Shown: piece by piece, positions 1 to 8,095 of the stretch
Position numbering within the stretch: position 1 is the first letter of the stretch
How the letters are laid out: each line of letters opens with the position of its first letter
Origin: Novosphingobium guangzhouense
GTDB taxonomy: Bacteria; Pseudomonadota; Alphaproteobacteria; Sphingomonadales; Sphingomonadaceae
Assembly: GCF_002896965.1 (NCBI RefSeq)
Contig: NZ_LYMM01000056.1
Span: forward strand, 1-32,684
Length of the DNA stretch: 32,684 nt
Direction of reading: 5' to 3'
The notes under the pieces: generated by a model
Told to the model about the DNA's origin: nothing
What the model saw: the letters and a program-made list of their open reading frames with translations, nothing else
The model's database searches: none
Position numbers and translations under genes: made by a program

Positions 1-32
1 GCTCCCCCTCTGCCTCGATGGCGACCTTCAAG

Positions 33-2060
33 CTATCTGTTGGCGGCCCCGGAACGGACATAGGCGGCGATTTGCGCAAGTTGCGTATTGCTCAGGCCCG
101 AACCCATCTCCTTCATCTTGCCGGTCTTGAGCGTGCTTACGATCCGGTCCTGCGCGTATGCGGCGATCACCGGGATCGGCGGAGCGCCCGATCCGGCATT
201 GGTGTGGCAGGCGGCGCAGCGTCCGTCGAACAGCGCCTTGCCCTGATTAGACGTGGTTGCGACCGCCGGGTGCTGGAGCTGCCCTGCTGGCAAGGCGGAA
301 CTGCGCAGGCCGAAGGCCTGCAGGCGATCGGTGCCCACCAGCACCATCCCATCGACCACGGCCGGCTCGTTGTACTTGCCCGAAGTGAACAGCGCATCCC
401 CGCTTTGCCACAGCAGCTTCATGGTCCTTGCGTCGAATGCGTAGAGCCGCGATCCGGGGGCGTCGGGACGGTAGATGTCGACACTGCGGGGCACGTTGGT
501 GTCCATGACCCAGACTACGCCGTTTGCGCCGCCGTTGCTGGACACCACCGGAGAGCCGGGGTTCTGCAGGGTCTGCGTCATCTCGCGCGCGTCGACCTTA
601 AGGTAGGCCGGGCGGTTGCTGCCGATCACGACCTTCACGCGCACCAGACTGGGCGGGATGTTGGTGCCGAAGTCCGGGCCGGTCTTGGCGCTGCCGGCAA
701 GATAGAGGAAGTGCTCGCCGCTGCGATTGCGAAAATGGGCCAGCGTGGCGCGGCTCTTGGCAGAGTTCACCATGCCGATGCTGTCCGAATAGGGGCCGAA
801 TACGACGACTGGCCCGCGTGAATGCAGTTCCGGCTGTGGATCAGGGGCCAGCAGGGAGCCGTCGCTGGCCGGATCGGTGCTGCAGGCGTGCCGTTTGTGC
901 GTGCTGCCCGGCATGTGATCGCGGTCGAGCAGATAAGCGTTGCCCTGTTTTCCGGCGCCCAGCGTCAGCAGGTGCGGCGTCGTGGACCCGCTGCGTTCAA
1001 GGTCGAACGCCACCGCGCCGCTTCCTGCGATGTCGATGTCCGATGCGGCCGTCTGACAGTAGTTGAACGGAGAGTAAGTGCCGACAAGCTTGAGCCCAGC
1101 CCCGGCCTCATCGCGAAATTGCAGGATCGACTGGCCCCATGCGCCCGCTACTTCGGGATAGACGCCGGGGATGCCGCGCTTCTCAAGTGCGGACATGAAG
1201 CTGGCGCCTGTAGCGATGTAGATGCGGCCTTGCCTGTCGATCGCGGGGCCGGATGCACCCCACATGCCGCCTTGCTGCAAGTCTTCGCGCGGCATGGACG
1301 AGAAGGCGCTTGCGATCCGTGGCCGGCGCGTATCCACCGAGACGAGAAAGCCCTGAAGATCCGGGCCGAAAGCCACGTAAAGCCGCGATCCGTCAGCGCT
1401 GAGGTTCAGCGCGCCGCGCTGGTAATAGATTTGCCCGGCCACGAAATGGCTGGTGCCGTTGCGGTTCACCTCGGCCGTGACCGTGCGCGGGCTTGCGGTT
1501 ACCGGCCAGCCGGGAACCTCCCGCCCGGTGCGCAGGTCAAGCGCGTGGATGTCCCAGATCCAGTCGCCACGGCAACTGGTGACGTAGAGGCGATTGGCGT
1601 CGCGATCGATGACGGGCGTGCTGAGGTTGCCGAACTGTCCGTCCTGACAGGGGGTGTCCGTCAGTTGCCGCTTCCATAGGATCGTTCCGGCAGGAAGATC
1701 GCGCCGCGTACCGGCGTGAATGGCGTAGGCATAGCCCGTGCTGGCCACGACGAAGGCAACCGGCAGGGTGCGATTTGCTTGAACCCCTTCAGCAAAGCGC
1801 AGCGCGCTGACGTAAAGGGGCGATGCGAAGAGGCGGGGCGGGGTTGCGCCATGGAAATCCAGCCTTGGCGATTGCCACAGTTCGCCGAAACGCTCGCTTG
1901 CGACCGTCATCGGGCTGAGCATCCGCTCGCGATCGTTCCAGCCTTCGCGGGCAGGATCGTTGTGGTAGGTCAGCTTGTCCACGCCTTGCGGGCTGCCGGT
2001 GTCGCAACCGCCAAGCAGAAGAGCCGATCCCGCAGCCAGACTTGCAAGGAATTGCTTCAT
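33..2060 (-). CDS. Lipoprotein with PQQ-type beta-propeller and C-terminal cytochrome c domain
   Basis: The protein is about 675 residues. The start chosen is the ATG at 2060 because it opens a clear lipoprotein signal: a basic residue, a hydrophobic stretch and the lipobox LLGGC with Cys19. An in-frame extension to 2111 would bury this signal. The middle is rich in propeller-like segments (for example LYAFDARTMKLLWQSGD near the C-terminal third), as in PQQ-enzyme-repeat and BamB-like folds. The last 60 residues form a small class I cytochrome c: haem-binding CAACH at about 615-619, with Met649 or Met652 as likely sixth ligand. It is probably an electron-transfer or dehydrogenase-like protein anchored on the periplasmic side. 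Whether it binds PQQ cannot be told. It is divergent from the exported hydrolase. On the minus strand, positions 10-1 are purine-rich (GAGGGGGAGC) and could be the ribosome site of a further gene outside the window. Confidence 0.8.
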   Translation of the reverse strand: MKQFLASLAAGSALLLGGCDTGSPQGVDKLTYHNDPAREGWNDRERMLSPMTVASERFGELWQSPRLDFHGATPPRLFASPLYVSALRFAEGVQANRTLPVAFVVASTGYAYAIHAGTRRDLPAGTILWKRQLTDTPCQDGQFGNLSTPVIDRDANRLYVTSCRGDWIWDIHALDLRTGREVPGWPVTASPRTVTAEVNRNGTSHFVAGQIYYQRGALNLSADGSRLYVAFGPDLQGFLVSVDTRRPRIASAFSSMPREDLQQGGMWGASGPAIDRQGRIYIATGASFMSALEKRGIPGVYPEVAGAWGQSILQFRDEAGAGLKLVGTYSPFNYCQTAASDIDIAGSGAVAFDLERSGSTTPHLLTLGAGKQGNAYLLDRDHMPGSTHKRHACSTDPASDGSLLAPDPQPELHSRGPVVVFGPYSDSIGMVNSAKSRATLAHFRNRSGEHFLYLAGSAKTGPDFGTNIPPSLVRVKVVIGSNRPAYLKVDAREMTQTLQNPGSPVVSSNGGANGVVWVMDTNVPRSVDIYRPDAPGSRLYAFDARTMKLLWQSGDALFTSGKYNEPAVVDGMVLVGTDRLQAFGLRSSALPAGQLQHPAVATTSNQGKALFDGRCAACHTNAGSGAPPIPVIAAYAQDRIVSTLKTGKMKEMGSGLSNTQLAQIAAYVRSGAANR

Positions 2061-2260
2061 GAGGAAATTTCCCGTGATTGATCGGCAGTCCGCAGGAGCG
2101 CCAGATCGCAAGAGCCCACGGCGGGTCTAGTGCGGGGGGCGTGCGCGCACCGACATGAATGGCAAGGGTCATCATCAGGCGGATAGTGAGCGTCGATATG
2201 GTCGACCCCGGCGCTGCGGCATGGACACTTGGATGCCTGTCAGCCGGAAGGGCCAAGCGC

Positions 2261-3169
2261 ATGATCGATCGACGTGGATTTGCCGGAAGCGTTGCACTGG
2301 GCGCCGTTCTGGCATCGACACGGGCCTCGGCGATGACCGGTTTCATCACCCCGCCGGACACGGTCTGGACAGGTGGCGGGGTGGTCGGCCGCGCAGGCGG
2401 GCGGCTGCGCTACGTGACGCTGGGGGACAAGGGCACAGCGCCGCCCCTAGTGCTGCTGCACAAGCTTGGCGGTTGGGTGGCGGATTGGCGTGATGTTGCC
2501 CCGGCACTGGCGAAAGGGCGGCAGGTCATCGCGTTCGACCTGCCCGGACATGGCGCCTCGCACTGGCTGGGCACGCCGCCCGCAGTGCAGACGGTTGTGG
2601 AGACGGCCGGGCTGCTGCTGGGCGCGCTGCAGGAGATGGGGCTGGCGCAGGTCGACCTTGCGGGCACCTCACTGGGCGGCTGTGTCGCCGTGGCCATGGC
2701 CGCAATCGCGCCAGAGCGTGTGCGCCGGCTGGCTTTGCCGTCATGCGTGCTGGGGCCTGCAAGCACGCAAGAGCAGGTTGCAGCCAAGGAGGCGGGACAG
2801 GCTTCGATGTTCACGCCGGACGGCGATCCGCTGCCGGTGGATGCCGAGGTCGCGCGAGGCGTGTTCGGCCTGATCAATGCCGAGCGCATCGGCGCGGAGC
2901 AGAACGCCAGCCGCAAACAGGCAGGACGCTGGATCAGGCCGCACGAACGCGGTGTCGCCTATACCGATTTCGTCTCCTTGATGCGTCGGGTATCTGCCCC
3001 GACTCTGCTGCTTTACGGAGAGCGCGACGGTTTCTTCCTGAAGTACCAGGCCGGCGCGGAGGCGGCGTTTCGCGATGTTCGCAGCATCGTCATGTCCGGC
3101 GTCAGCGGCTTTCCCGTGCAGGACAATCCTGTCGACACGGCCCGCGCAATCGACCGTTTTCTGGCCTGA
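2261..3169 (+). CDS. Exported alpha/beta hydrolase lacking the usual catalytic histidine
   Basis: The protein is 302 residues. The ATG at 2261 is preferred over an in-frame ATG at 2159 because it has a GGAAGGG ribosome site upstream and opens a Tat-like signal peptide (MIDRRGFAGS, hydrophobic stretch, Ala-Ser-Ala). The fold is alpha/beta hydrolase: LLHKLGG oxyanion loop (about 65-71), DLPGHG (93-98), nucleophile elbow GTSLGG with Ser137, and GERD with Asp256 as the acid. At the expected histidine position the sequence is SGFPVQ (282-287), where relatives have GHFP followed by a Pro. No histidine occurs after residue 228. The protein may therefore be an inactive relative, use another base, or carry out a non-hydrolytic reaction. 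The substrate is unknown. It is the first plus-strand gene after a 200 bp divergent spacer shared with the propeller-cytochrome lipoprotein. Confidence 0.8.
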   Translation: MIDRRGFAGSVALGAVLASTRASAMTGFITPPDTVWTGGGVVGRAGGRLRYVTLGDKGTAPPLVLLHKLGGWVADWRDVAPALAKGRQVIAFDLPGHGASHWLGTPPAVQTVVETAGLLLGALQEMGLAQVDLAGTSLGGCVAVAMAAIAPERVRRLALPSCVLGPASTQEQVAAKEAGQASMFTPDGDPLPVDAEVARGVFGLINAERIGAEQNASRKQAGRWIRPHERGVAYTDFVSLMRRVSAPTLLLYGERDGFFLKYQAGAEAAFRDVRSIVMSGVSGFPVQDNPVDTARAIDRFLA

Positions 3170-3211
3170 TCCGGCGCGGTTTGCTGGTGGGAACGACTCG
3201 AAATCGATGTG

Positions 3212-3287
3212 TTGCAAAATGGCAACGAAACTGAAATCTTTGGCAATAATTTAGAAATGTTCTTTGAAACCGTCGGACCGGGGGTCC
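3212..3287 (+). promoter_or_regulatory. AT-rich leader with short inverted repeats upstream of the TonB receptor
   Basis: The 226 bp gap between the hydrolase and the receptor contains a patch that is AT-rich compared with its surroundings. It includes TTGC-N6-GCAA at 3212-3225 and a second GGCAA at 3242-3246. A GGACC-GGG-GGTCC hairpin follows at 3275-3287. I see no convincing -35/-10 pair. The patch is the likely location of the receptor promoter and perhaps an operator, and the hairpin may end hydrolase transcription. Confidence 0.3.
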
Positions 3288-3395
3288 AGAGGGCGCTCCC
3301 AGGGCGTCACCCTACACGCCCGTAGCGGCATCCGCCGCGCTTCCGGCAGGCTTGGTCACACGGCTTGTCGGCGGTAATGGACAAGGAACGCAGAC

Positions 3396-6300
3396 TTGAA
3401 GACCCCCCCCAAGAAGGCCGCGCTGCGTAGCGCGACCTGCCTGACGGCATTCGTCATGATGTGCGGCGTGGCCCACGCCCAGGATACTTCCGCAACGGAC
3501 ACCAGCGACGAGAACACCATCGTCGTCACCGGCTCCATCACGCGCAATCCCGCGGCCGCCACGGCATCGCCTGTGGTTTCCGTGACTGCGGATGACCTTA
3601 CCAAGCGCGGCATCACCACGGTTTCCGACGCCCTGCAGTCGCTGACCGCCAACAACGCCGGCACGATTCCGGCCAGCTGGTCGGCCAACGGCTTTACCAC
3701 CGGCGCCACCGCGCCTTCGCTGCGCGGCTTCAACAACGCCTATACGCTGACCCTGTTCGACGGCATGCGCACCGCGTATTACCCGCTGGCAGACGACACT
3801 CAGCGCAACATCGTCGACATCAATTCGATTCCCAGCAGCTCGGTCCAGAGCATCGATACGCTGCTTGACGGCGCTTCGGCGACGTATGGTTCGGACGCGA
3901 TCGCCGGTGTGGTCAACGTGATCACCAAGCGTCAGGTCCAGGGCCTGCACCTTGATGCCTCGATGGGCATCTCGCAGCGCGGTGACGGTGCCGAGCAGCG
4001 CATCAATGCCACTTACGGCTACGGCGACCTGAACGAACAGGGCTTCAACATCTACGCCAGCGCCGAGTACCAGCACAACGATGCGACGTACCTGCGCAAC
4101 CGCAAGGGCCCCTGGGGCACCGCCGACCAGAGCAGCATTTGCGGCACCGCCGAGCAGGGCTGTCTGAACAACAGCATCCGTAACGGCATCCAGGCCGACG
4201 GCAGCTACAACGGTTTCCAGTCGACCACCGTGAACTTCGGTCAGGCGACCCAGACCACGATCGACGAGAACGGCAATTACGTTCCGGTCTATGGCAGCAT
4301 CACGGATGATGAAGGTAACACGCGCAGCGCGTTGCTCTATTCCGGATCGTATCAGCTGCTTAACGCGGCTGCTGGCTGCGGCAATCTGACCGCCGCAACG
4401 CTGACGCCCGAACAGCAGGCTGTCGGCCAGAACAAGTATGATGGCGGCCCGACCGTCAACAATGCGCCTTCTGTGGTCTGCCAGCAGGATCTGGTCCACG
4501 ATTACAGCATGTATACCGCGGAAACCACCCGCAAGGGCGCGTCGCTGCGTGGCACCGTCAAGGTCGGCGACAACGCCGAAGCGTTCATCGCGTTCAACTA
4601 CTACAACGTGAAGACCGCCAATCAGAACAACAACTCCTCGTGGGCGGGCCAGACCGCGGCGGGCGGTGACGTCGTCGCCGTAACCAACGTGTTCCTGCCC
4701 GTTTACGTCTGCCCGACCGGCACTGCTTCGGTTGTCGGCGGCAACCTTCTGGCAACCGGGTGCAACGCGTCCAACGGCACGCTCAACCCGAACAACCCTT
4801 ACGCGGCGCAGGGTCAGCTGGCCCGTCTGAGCGGCATGCCCGATCAGCCGCGCCGCACGTTCACCGATGCCAAGACCTACCGCGTCGCGGCCGGGATCAA
4901 TGGCAGCTTCGGCGATGGCTGGGATTACTCGGTCGGTGCGACGGCGTCCGAAGTTACGCTTGACGTGAAGAACACCGGCTACATCTATCTCCAGGGTCTG
5001 GCCGACGCGATCGCGCAGGGCACTTACAACTTCGTCGATCCTTCGGCCAATTCGGAAGAAGCACGCCAGCAGGTCTTCCCCGACCAGAACAAGCGCGCCA
5101 CTTCCAAGCTCGCGCAGGTTGTCGGCACGCTCAGCAAGGACGTGTTCGAACTGCCGGGCGGCATGGTCAACGTCGCCGTCGCGGGCCAGTACCGCTACGA
5201 GTCGATCGACAACCCCAGCTCGAACGCGCCGAACAACGAGAACCCCTACGCCCGCTACTACGGCATCAATGCCGTTGGCGTGGAAGGTCATCGCAACATC
5301 TGGTCGGCATCTTACGAAATCGCCGTGCCGATTGTGGACCAGTTCCGCGTGAAGTTCGACGGCTCCTACGATCACTATTCGACCGGCCAGAAGAACTTCT
5401 CGCCCAAGTTCGAGGCGGAATTCCGTCCTGTCGATCAGCTCAAGCTGCGCGGCACGTTCTCGAAGGGCTTCCGCGCCCCGAACCTGAACGAATCGTTCCA
5501 GCTGCCCGCAACGGGCTACCAGAACTCGCAGATCGTCTGCAGCGACGAACTGTATGCTGCGTTCTGTGCCGCTCACAAGAGCAATCCGGCCTATTACGCA
5601 GGCACGTATTCGCCGGGTTCGACCAATTCGGGCAATCCCGACCTGAAGGCGGAAAAGTCCACCTCGTATACCCTTGGCGCCGTACTGCAGCCGACGCGTA
5701 ACCTGACGTTTACGCTCGATTACTGGCACACCAAGATCAAGAACCTGATCACGTCGGTCAGCATCGGCGATGCGATCGCGCAGTATTACGCCAATGATGG
5801 CGTGGTGAACCTGCCGGGCGTGACCGTGATTCCGGGTCAGGCCGATCCGCAGAACCCGGATGCGCTGCCGCTGCTCGGGCAGGTCGTCAGTTCGTTCAAG
5901 AACGACAATGCCATGCTTGGCTCGGGCATCGACTTCTCGGCCGATGCGCGCGTGTACCTCACCGACAAGCTGACCTTGCAGAGCAAGGCGAACGCTTCGT
6001 ACCTGATCCGTCTCCAGCAGGAGAATTCGGACGGGTCGGTGTGGCGCTATGACGGGTCGCTGGGTGGTTGCAACCTGACCTCGTGCTCGGGCGCGCCGCG
6101 CTTCCGCCTGACCTGGCAGAACACGCTGGACTTCAACAACAAGGGCAGCCTGACGCTGACCGCCAACTACACCAGCGGTTATTCGTCGACCTCGGCGGAT
6201 GCCGGTGGCGTCTACAAGGATTGCCAGGCAAGCGGCACCGCAGGCCAGCTTCTGACGTATGACAACGGCGATCCGGTGCAGTGCCATGCGAAGGCAACCT

Positions 6301-6494
6301 TCGATCTGGACGCACATGGCGAAGTAAAGGTCGCGGAACAGTTCCGTCTCTACTTCGACGTGTTGAACGTTCTGGATGGCAAGCCCAAGTACGACCCGAA
6401 CGCAGGCTACGGTCTGTATCAGTTCAACCCGGCATGGCAGGACCGTCTCTTCATGGGCCGCTACCTGCGCGTCGGTGCTAAGGTCGATTTCTAA
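3396..6494 (+). CDS. TonB-dependent outer-membrane receptor
   Basis: The protein is 1032 residues, typical of large sphingomonad TonB receptors. The TTG at 3396 is chosen because AAGGA lies 8 bases upstream and the resulting N-terminus (MKTPPKKAALRS, hydrophobic stretch, VAHA|Q) is a standard signal peptide. A TonB-box-like TIVVTGS lies at about residues 41-47. A plug domain follows with LRGF, FDGMRT and GSDAIAGVVNVITK, then a long beta-barrel. The chain ends in an aromatic residue (KVDF), as outer-membrane barrels do. It imports an unknown large substrate using the proton-motive force. The codons just after the start contain eight consecutive C (3403-3410). An ATG at 3377 lies in another frame and would read into the receptor if one C were lost. 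It stands alone between the hydrolase and tandem hairpins, with no transport partner nearby to suggest the ligand. Confidence 0.93.
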   Translation: MKTPPKKAALRSATCLTAFVMMCGVAHAQDTSATDTSDENTIVVTGSITRNPAAATASPVVSVTADDLTKRGITTVSDALQSLTANNAGTIPASWSANGFTTGATAPSLRGFNNAYTLTLFDGMRTAYYPLADDTQRNIVDINSIPSSSVQSIDTLLDGASATYGSDAIAGVVNVITKRQVQGLHLDASMGISQRGDGAEQRINATYGYGDLNEQGFNIYASAEYQHNDATYLRNRKGPWGTADQSSICGTAEQGCLNNSIRNGIQADGSYNGFQSTTVNFGQATQTTIDENGNYVPVYGSITDDEGNTRSALLYSGSYQLLNAAAGCGNLTAATLTPEQQAVGQNKYDGGPTVNNAPSVVCQQDLVHDYSMYTAETTRKGASLRGTVKVGDNAEAFIAFNYYNVKTANQNNNSSWAGQTAAGGDVVAVTNVFLPVYVCPTGTASVVGGNLLATGCNASNGTLNPNNPYAAQGQLARLSGMPDQPRRTFTDAKTYRVAAGINGSFGDGWDYSVGATASEVTLDVKNTGYIYLQGLADAIAQGTYNFVDPSANSEEARQQVFPDQNKRATSKLAQVVGTLSKDVFELPGGMVNVAVAGQYRYESIDNPSSNAPNNENPYARYYGINAVGVEGHRNIWSASYEIAVPIVDQFRVKFDGSYDHYSTGQKNFSPKFEAEFRPVDQLKLRGTFSKGFRAPNLNESFQLPATGYQNSQIVCSDELYAAFCAAHKSNPAYYAGTYSPGSTNSGNPDLKAEKSTSYTLGAVLQPTRNLTFTLDYWHTKIKNLITSVSIGDAIAQYYANDGVVNLPGVTVIPGQADPQNPDALPLLGQVVSSFKNDNAMLGSGIDFSADARVYLTDKLTLQSKANASYLIRLQQENSDGSVWRYDGSLGGCNLTSCSGAPRFRLTWQNTLDFNNKGSLTLTANYTSGYSSTSADAGGVYKDCQASGTAGQLLTYDNGDPVQCHAKATFDLDAHGEVKVAEQFRLYFDVLNVLDGKPKYDPNAGYGLYQFNPAWQDRLFMGRYLRVGAKVDF

Positions 6495-6510
6495 GCTTTG
6501 ATGAGGTGAC

Positions 6511-6597
6511 CGTTCCCATCGCACCCTGAACACAGGAGGCGATGGGAACGCGAAGCGGGGCCAGGGAAGAGTGTCCCTTGTTCCTGGCTCCGCTTCG
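6511..6597. terminator. Two tandem hairpins between convergent genes
   Basis: CGTTCCCATCGC (6511-6522) pairs perfectly with GCGATGGGAACG (6539-6550), with a 16-base loop. Directly after it, CGAAGCGGGGCCAGG (6551-6565) pairs, with one mismatch, with CCTGGCTCCGCTTCG (6583-6597). There is no T-run, but the position between the receptor stop (plus) and the flippase stop (minus) fits a bidirectional terminator. Confidence 0.65.
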
Positions 6598-6634
6598 CAA
6601 CTGCCGATCTGGCCAGGGTGCCTCGGCTTTCGTC

Positions 6635-8095
6635 CTAACTGGGCGTCATCTTGCGCATCCGCATACGAAGGACTTCATGCATTTGTTGAAGGATCGTGCG
6701 ATCCTGCCAGATGTAAAATGCAAAATACGTCGCGGCGCCTGCAGGCAGCCAGAAGGCGATTGCGTAAGGCGGCGCAAGCTGTCCTGTGCCCATCGCCATA
6801 CCGATAGTCACCACGAGGACCATCACGGCGCTGCTGCTTAGCGCGGGCCAAATGCTTCCCAGCACCTCACGGAACCGAATACCAACGTGCTTGCGCAGCA
6901 AGGCGAAACTGTATGGAAGCACGATGTAACCTCGTGCAACACCGGTAATCAGCATGGCTTGCCACCCCAGGCGGTGAACGGCCACCGCAGCTGTCAATCC
7001 CAGGATGATCTGGGTGGATGTCCATTTCAACACCGTGCGGGAACTTCCGGTTGACGTGATCGCGGCGACAATCAGGTTGTTGATCTGAGATGCCACGACC
7101 GCGCAGGCGAATATCCGGATCGCATCCGCCACGGGCGCCCATCCAGGCCCGAATACGATCGCAACGATGGGCCGCGCCAATGCCAGAGTACCGAAAAACG
7201 CCGGGAACATGATGAATGCCGACATGCGGCTAAGGCGCAGATATGTCGCTTTGAGCATGTGATGATCGTGGGCTGTTCGCGCCATGATCGGCATCGAGAT
7301 CTGCTGGAACGGGGTGTATGTGATCTGGTTCAGCACTTCCACGATGCGTGATCCCGCACGGATGAATGCGACCGCGATCGGGCCGACCAGCATTCCGGAA
7401 ATGATTTCCGCGCTGCGGATATTGATCTGGTTCAGTGTGCCCGCAATACCAAGATGCGCTCCAAAACGAACCATGTCCCGACACGTCGCCCATCGAAAGC
7501 GCAGCTGCGGCGTCCAGCGAGTGGATAGCCAGACGCTGATCACCATCGCGATCGATGCTCCTATGCGCTGGCCGACGAGCGCCCATACTCCATAACCGGC
7601 CAATGCCAGAGGCAGCCCAATCATCGCTCCCGTCATGGCGGCGGCACAGTTGCGCATGGCAACGGATCGGAAGCGCAACTCACGACTGAGCCGGGCTGTA
7701 TGGATCGCGCCAAGCGGCGTGATGCCAAAGATGGATGCCAGCGCAATCAGGATGGGGCGCAGTTCCGGCTGTCCGAACAATCGCGCGATCAACGGCGCTG
7801 CAATGATGGTGCAGGCGCAGAACATCGCGCCGCAAGCAAGATTGGCCCAGAACGCGGTATCGGCATCTTCGTCTGACAGGGAATTGCGCTGGATAACGGC
7901 TTCACTGATTCCGGCATTGCTGATCAAAAGTAGAAGGTCGATGACCAGTGCCGCCAGGGCCACTAGCCCAAACGCCGGGGCGCCAAGCAACCTTGCCAGA
8001 ACGGCGAAGGTAACGAAGCCCAGAGCCTGCGTGCCGAGGCTGGAAGCGGTAGACCACAGAAGCGGACTGGCGATGCCGGGCCGATGACTGGTCAT
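6635..8095 (-). CDS. Wzx-type polysaccharide flippase (PST/WzxC-like)
   Basis: The protein is 486 residues and almost wholly hydrophobic, with about 12-14 predicted membrane segments and short basic loops, as in the polysaccharide transporter/oligosaccharidyl-lipid flippase family. Recognisable family features are the N-terminal WSTASSLGTQALGF segment, a conserved loop with RLSRELRFR (about 150), and FGPGWAPVADAIRIFA in the second half. It would flip undecaprenyl-linked repeat units across the inner membrane. The start ATG overlaps the stop of the upstream glycosyltransferase by 4 bases (ATGA), so the two are probably translationally coupled. It is the last gene of the wzc-acyltransferase-glycosyltransferase-flippase operon. 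The exact repeat unit is unknown. Confidence 0.85.
   Translation of the reverse strand: MTSHRPGIASPLLWSTASSLGTQALGFVTFAVLARLLGAPAFGLVALAALVIDLLLLISNAGISEAVIQRNSLSDEDADTAFWANLACGAMFCACTIIAAPLIARLFGQPELRPILIALASIFGITPLGAIHTARLSRELRFRSVAMRNCAAAMTGAMIGLPLALAGYGVWALVGQRIGASIAMVISVWLSTRWTPQLRFRWATCRDMVRFGAHLGIAGTLNQINIRSAEIISGMLVGPIAVAFIRAGSRIVEVLNQITYTPFQQISMPIMARTAHDHHMLKATYLRLSRMSAFIMFPAFFGTLALARPIVAIVFGPGWAPVADAIRIFACAVVASQINNLIVAAITSTGSSRTVLKWTSTQIILGLTAAVAVHRLGWQAMLITGVARGYIVLPYSFALLRKHVGIRFREVLGSIWPALSSSAVMVLVVTIGMAMGTGQLAPPYAIAFWLPAGAATYFAFYIWQDRTILQQMHEVLRMRMRKMTPS

Noticed and set aside
2141..2150. GTGCGCGCAC palindrome between the first two genes
   Set aside because: A short alternating G/C palindrome is expected by chance in this composition, and no second copy was seen nearby.
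3241..3254. TGGCA-containing stretch as a possible sigma-54 promoter ahead of the TonB receptor
   Set aside because: The second half lacks the conserved TTGC at the correct spacing.
3312..6533. A 1073-codon open frame on the minus strand opposite the TonB receptor
   Set aside because: Its product is Arg/Val/Ala-rich with no family features and no signal or domain pattern. It is a side effect of codon use in the G+C-rich receptor gene.
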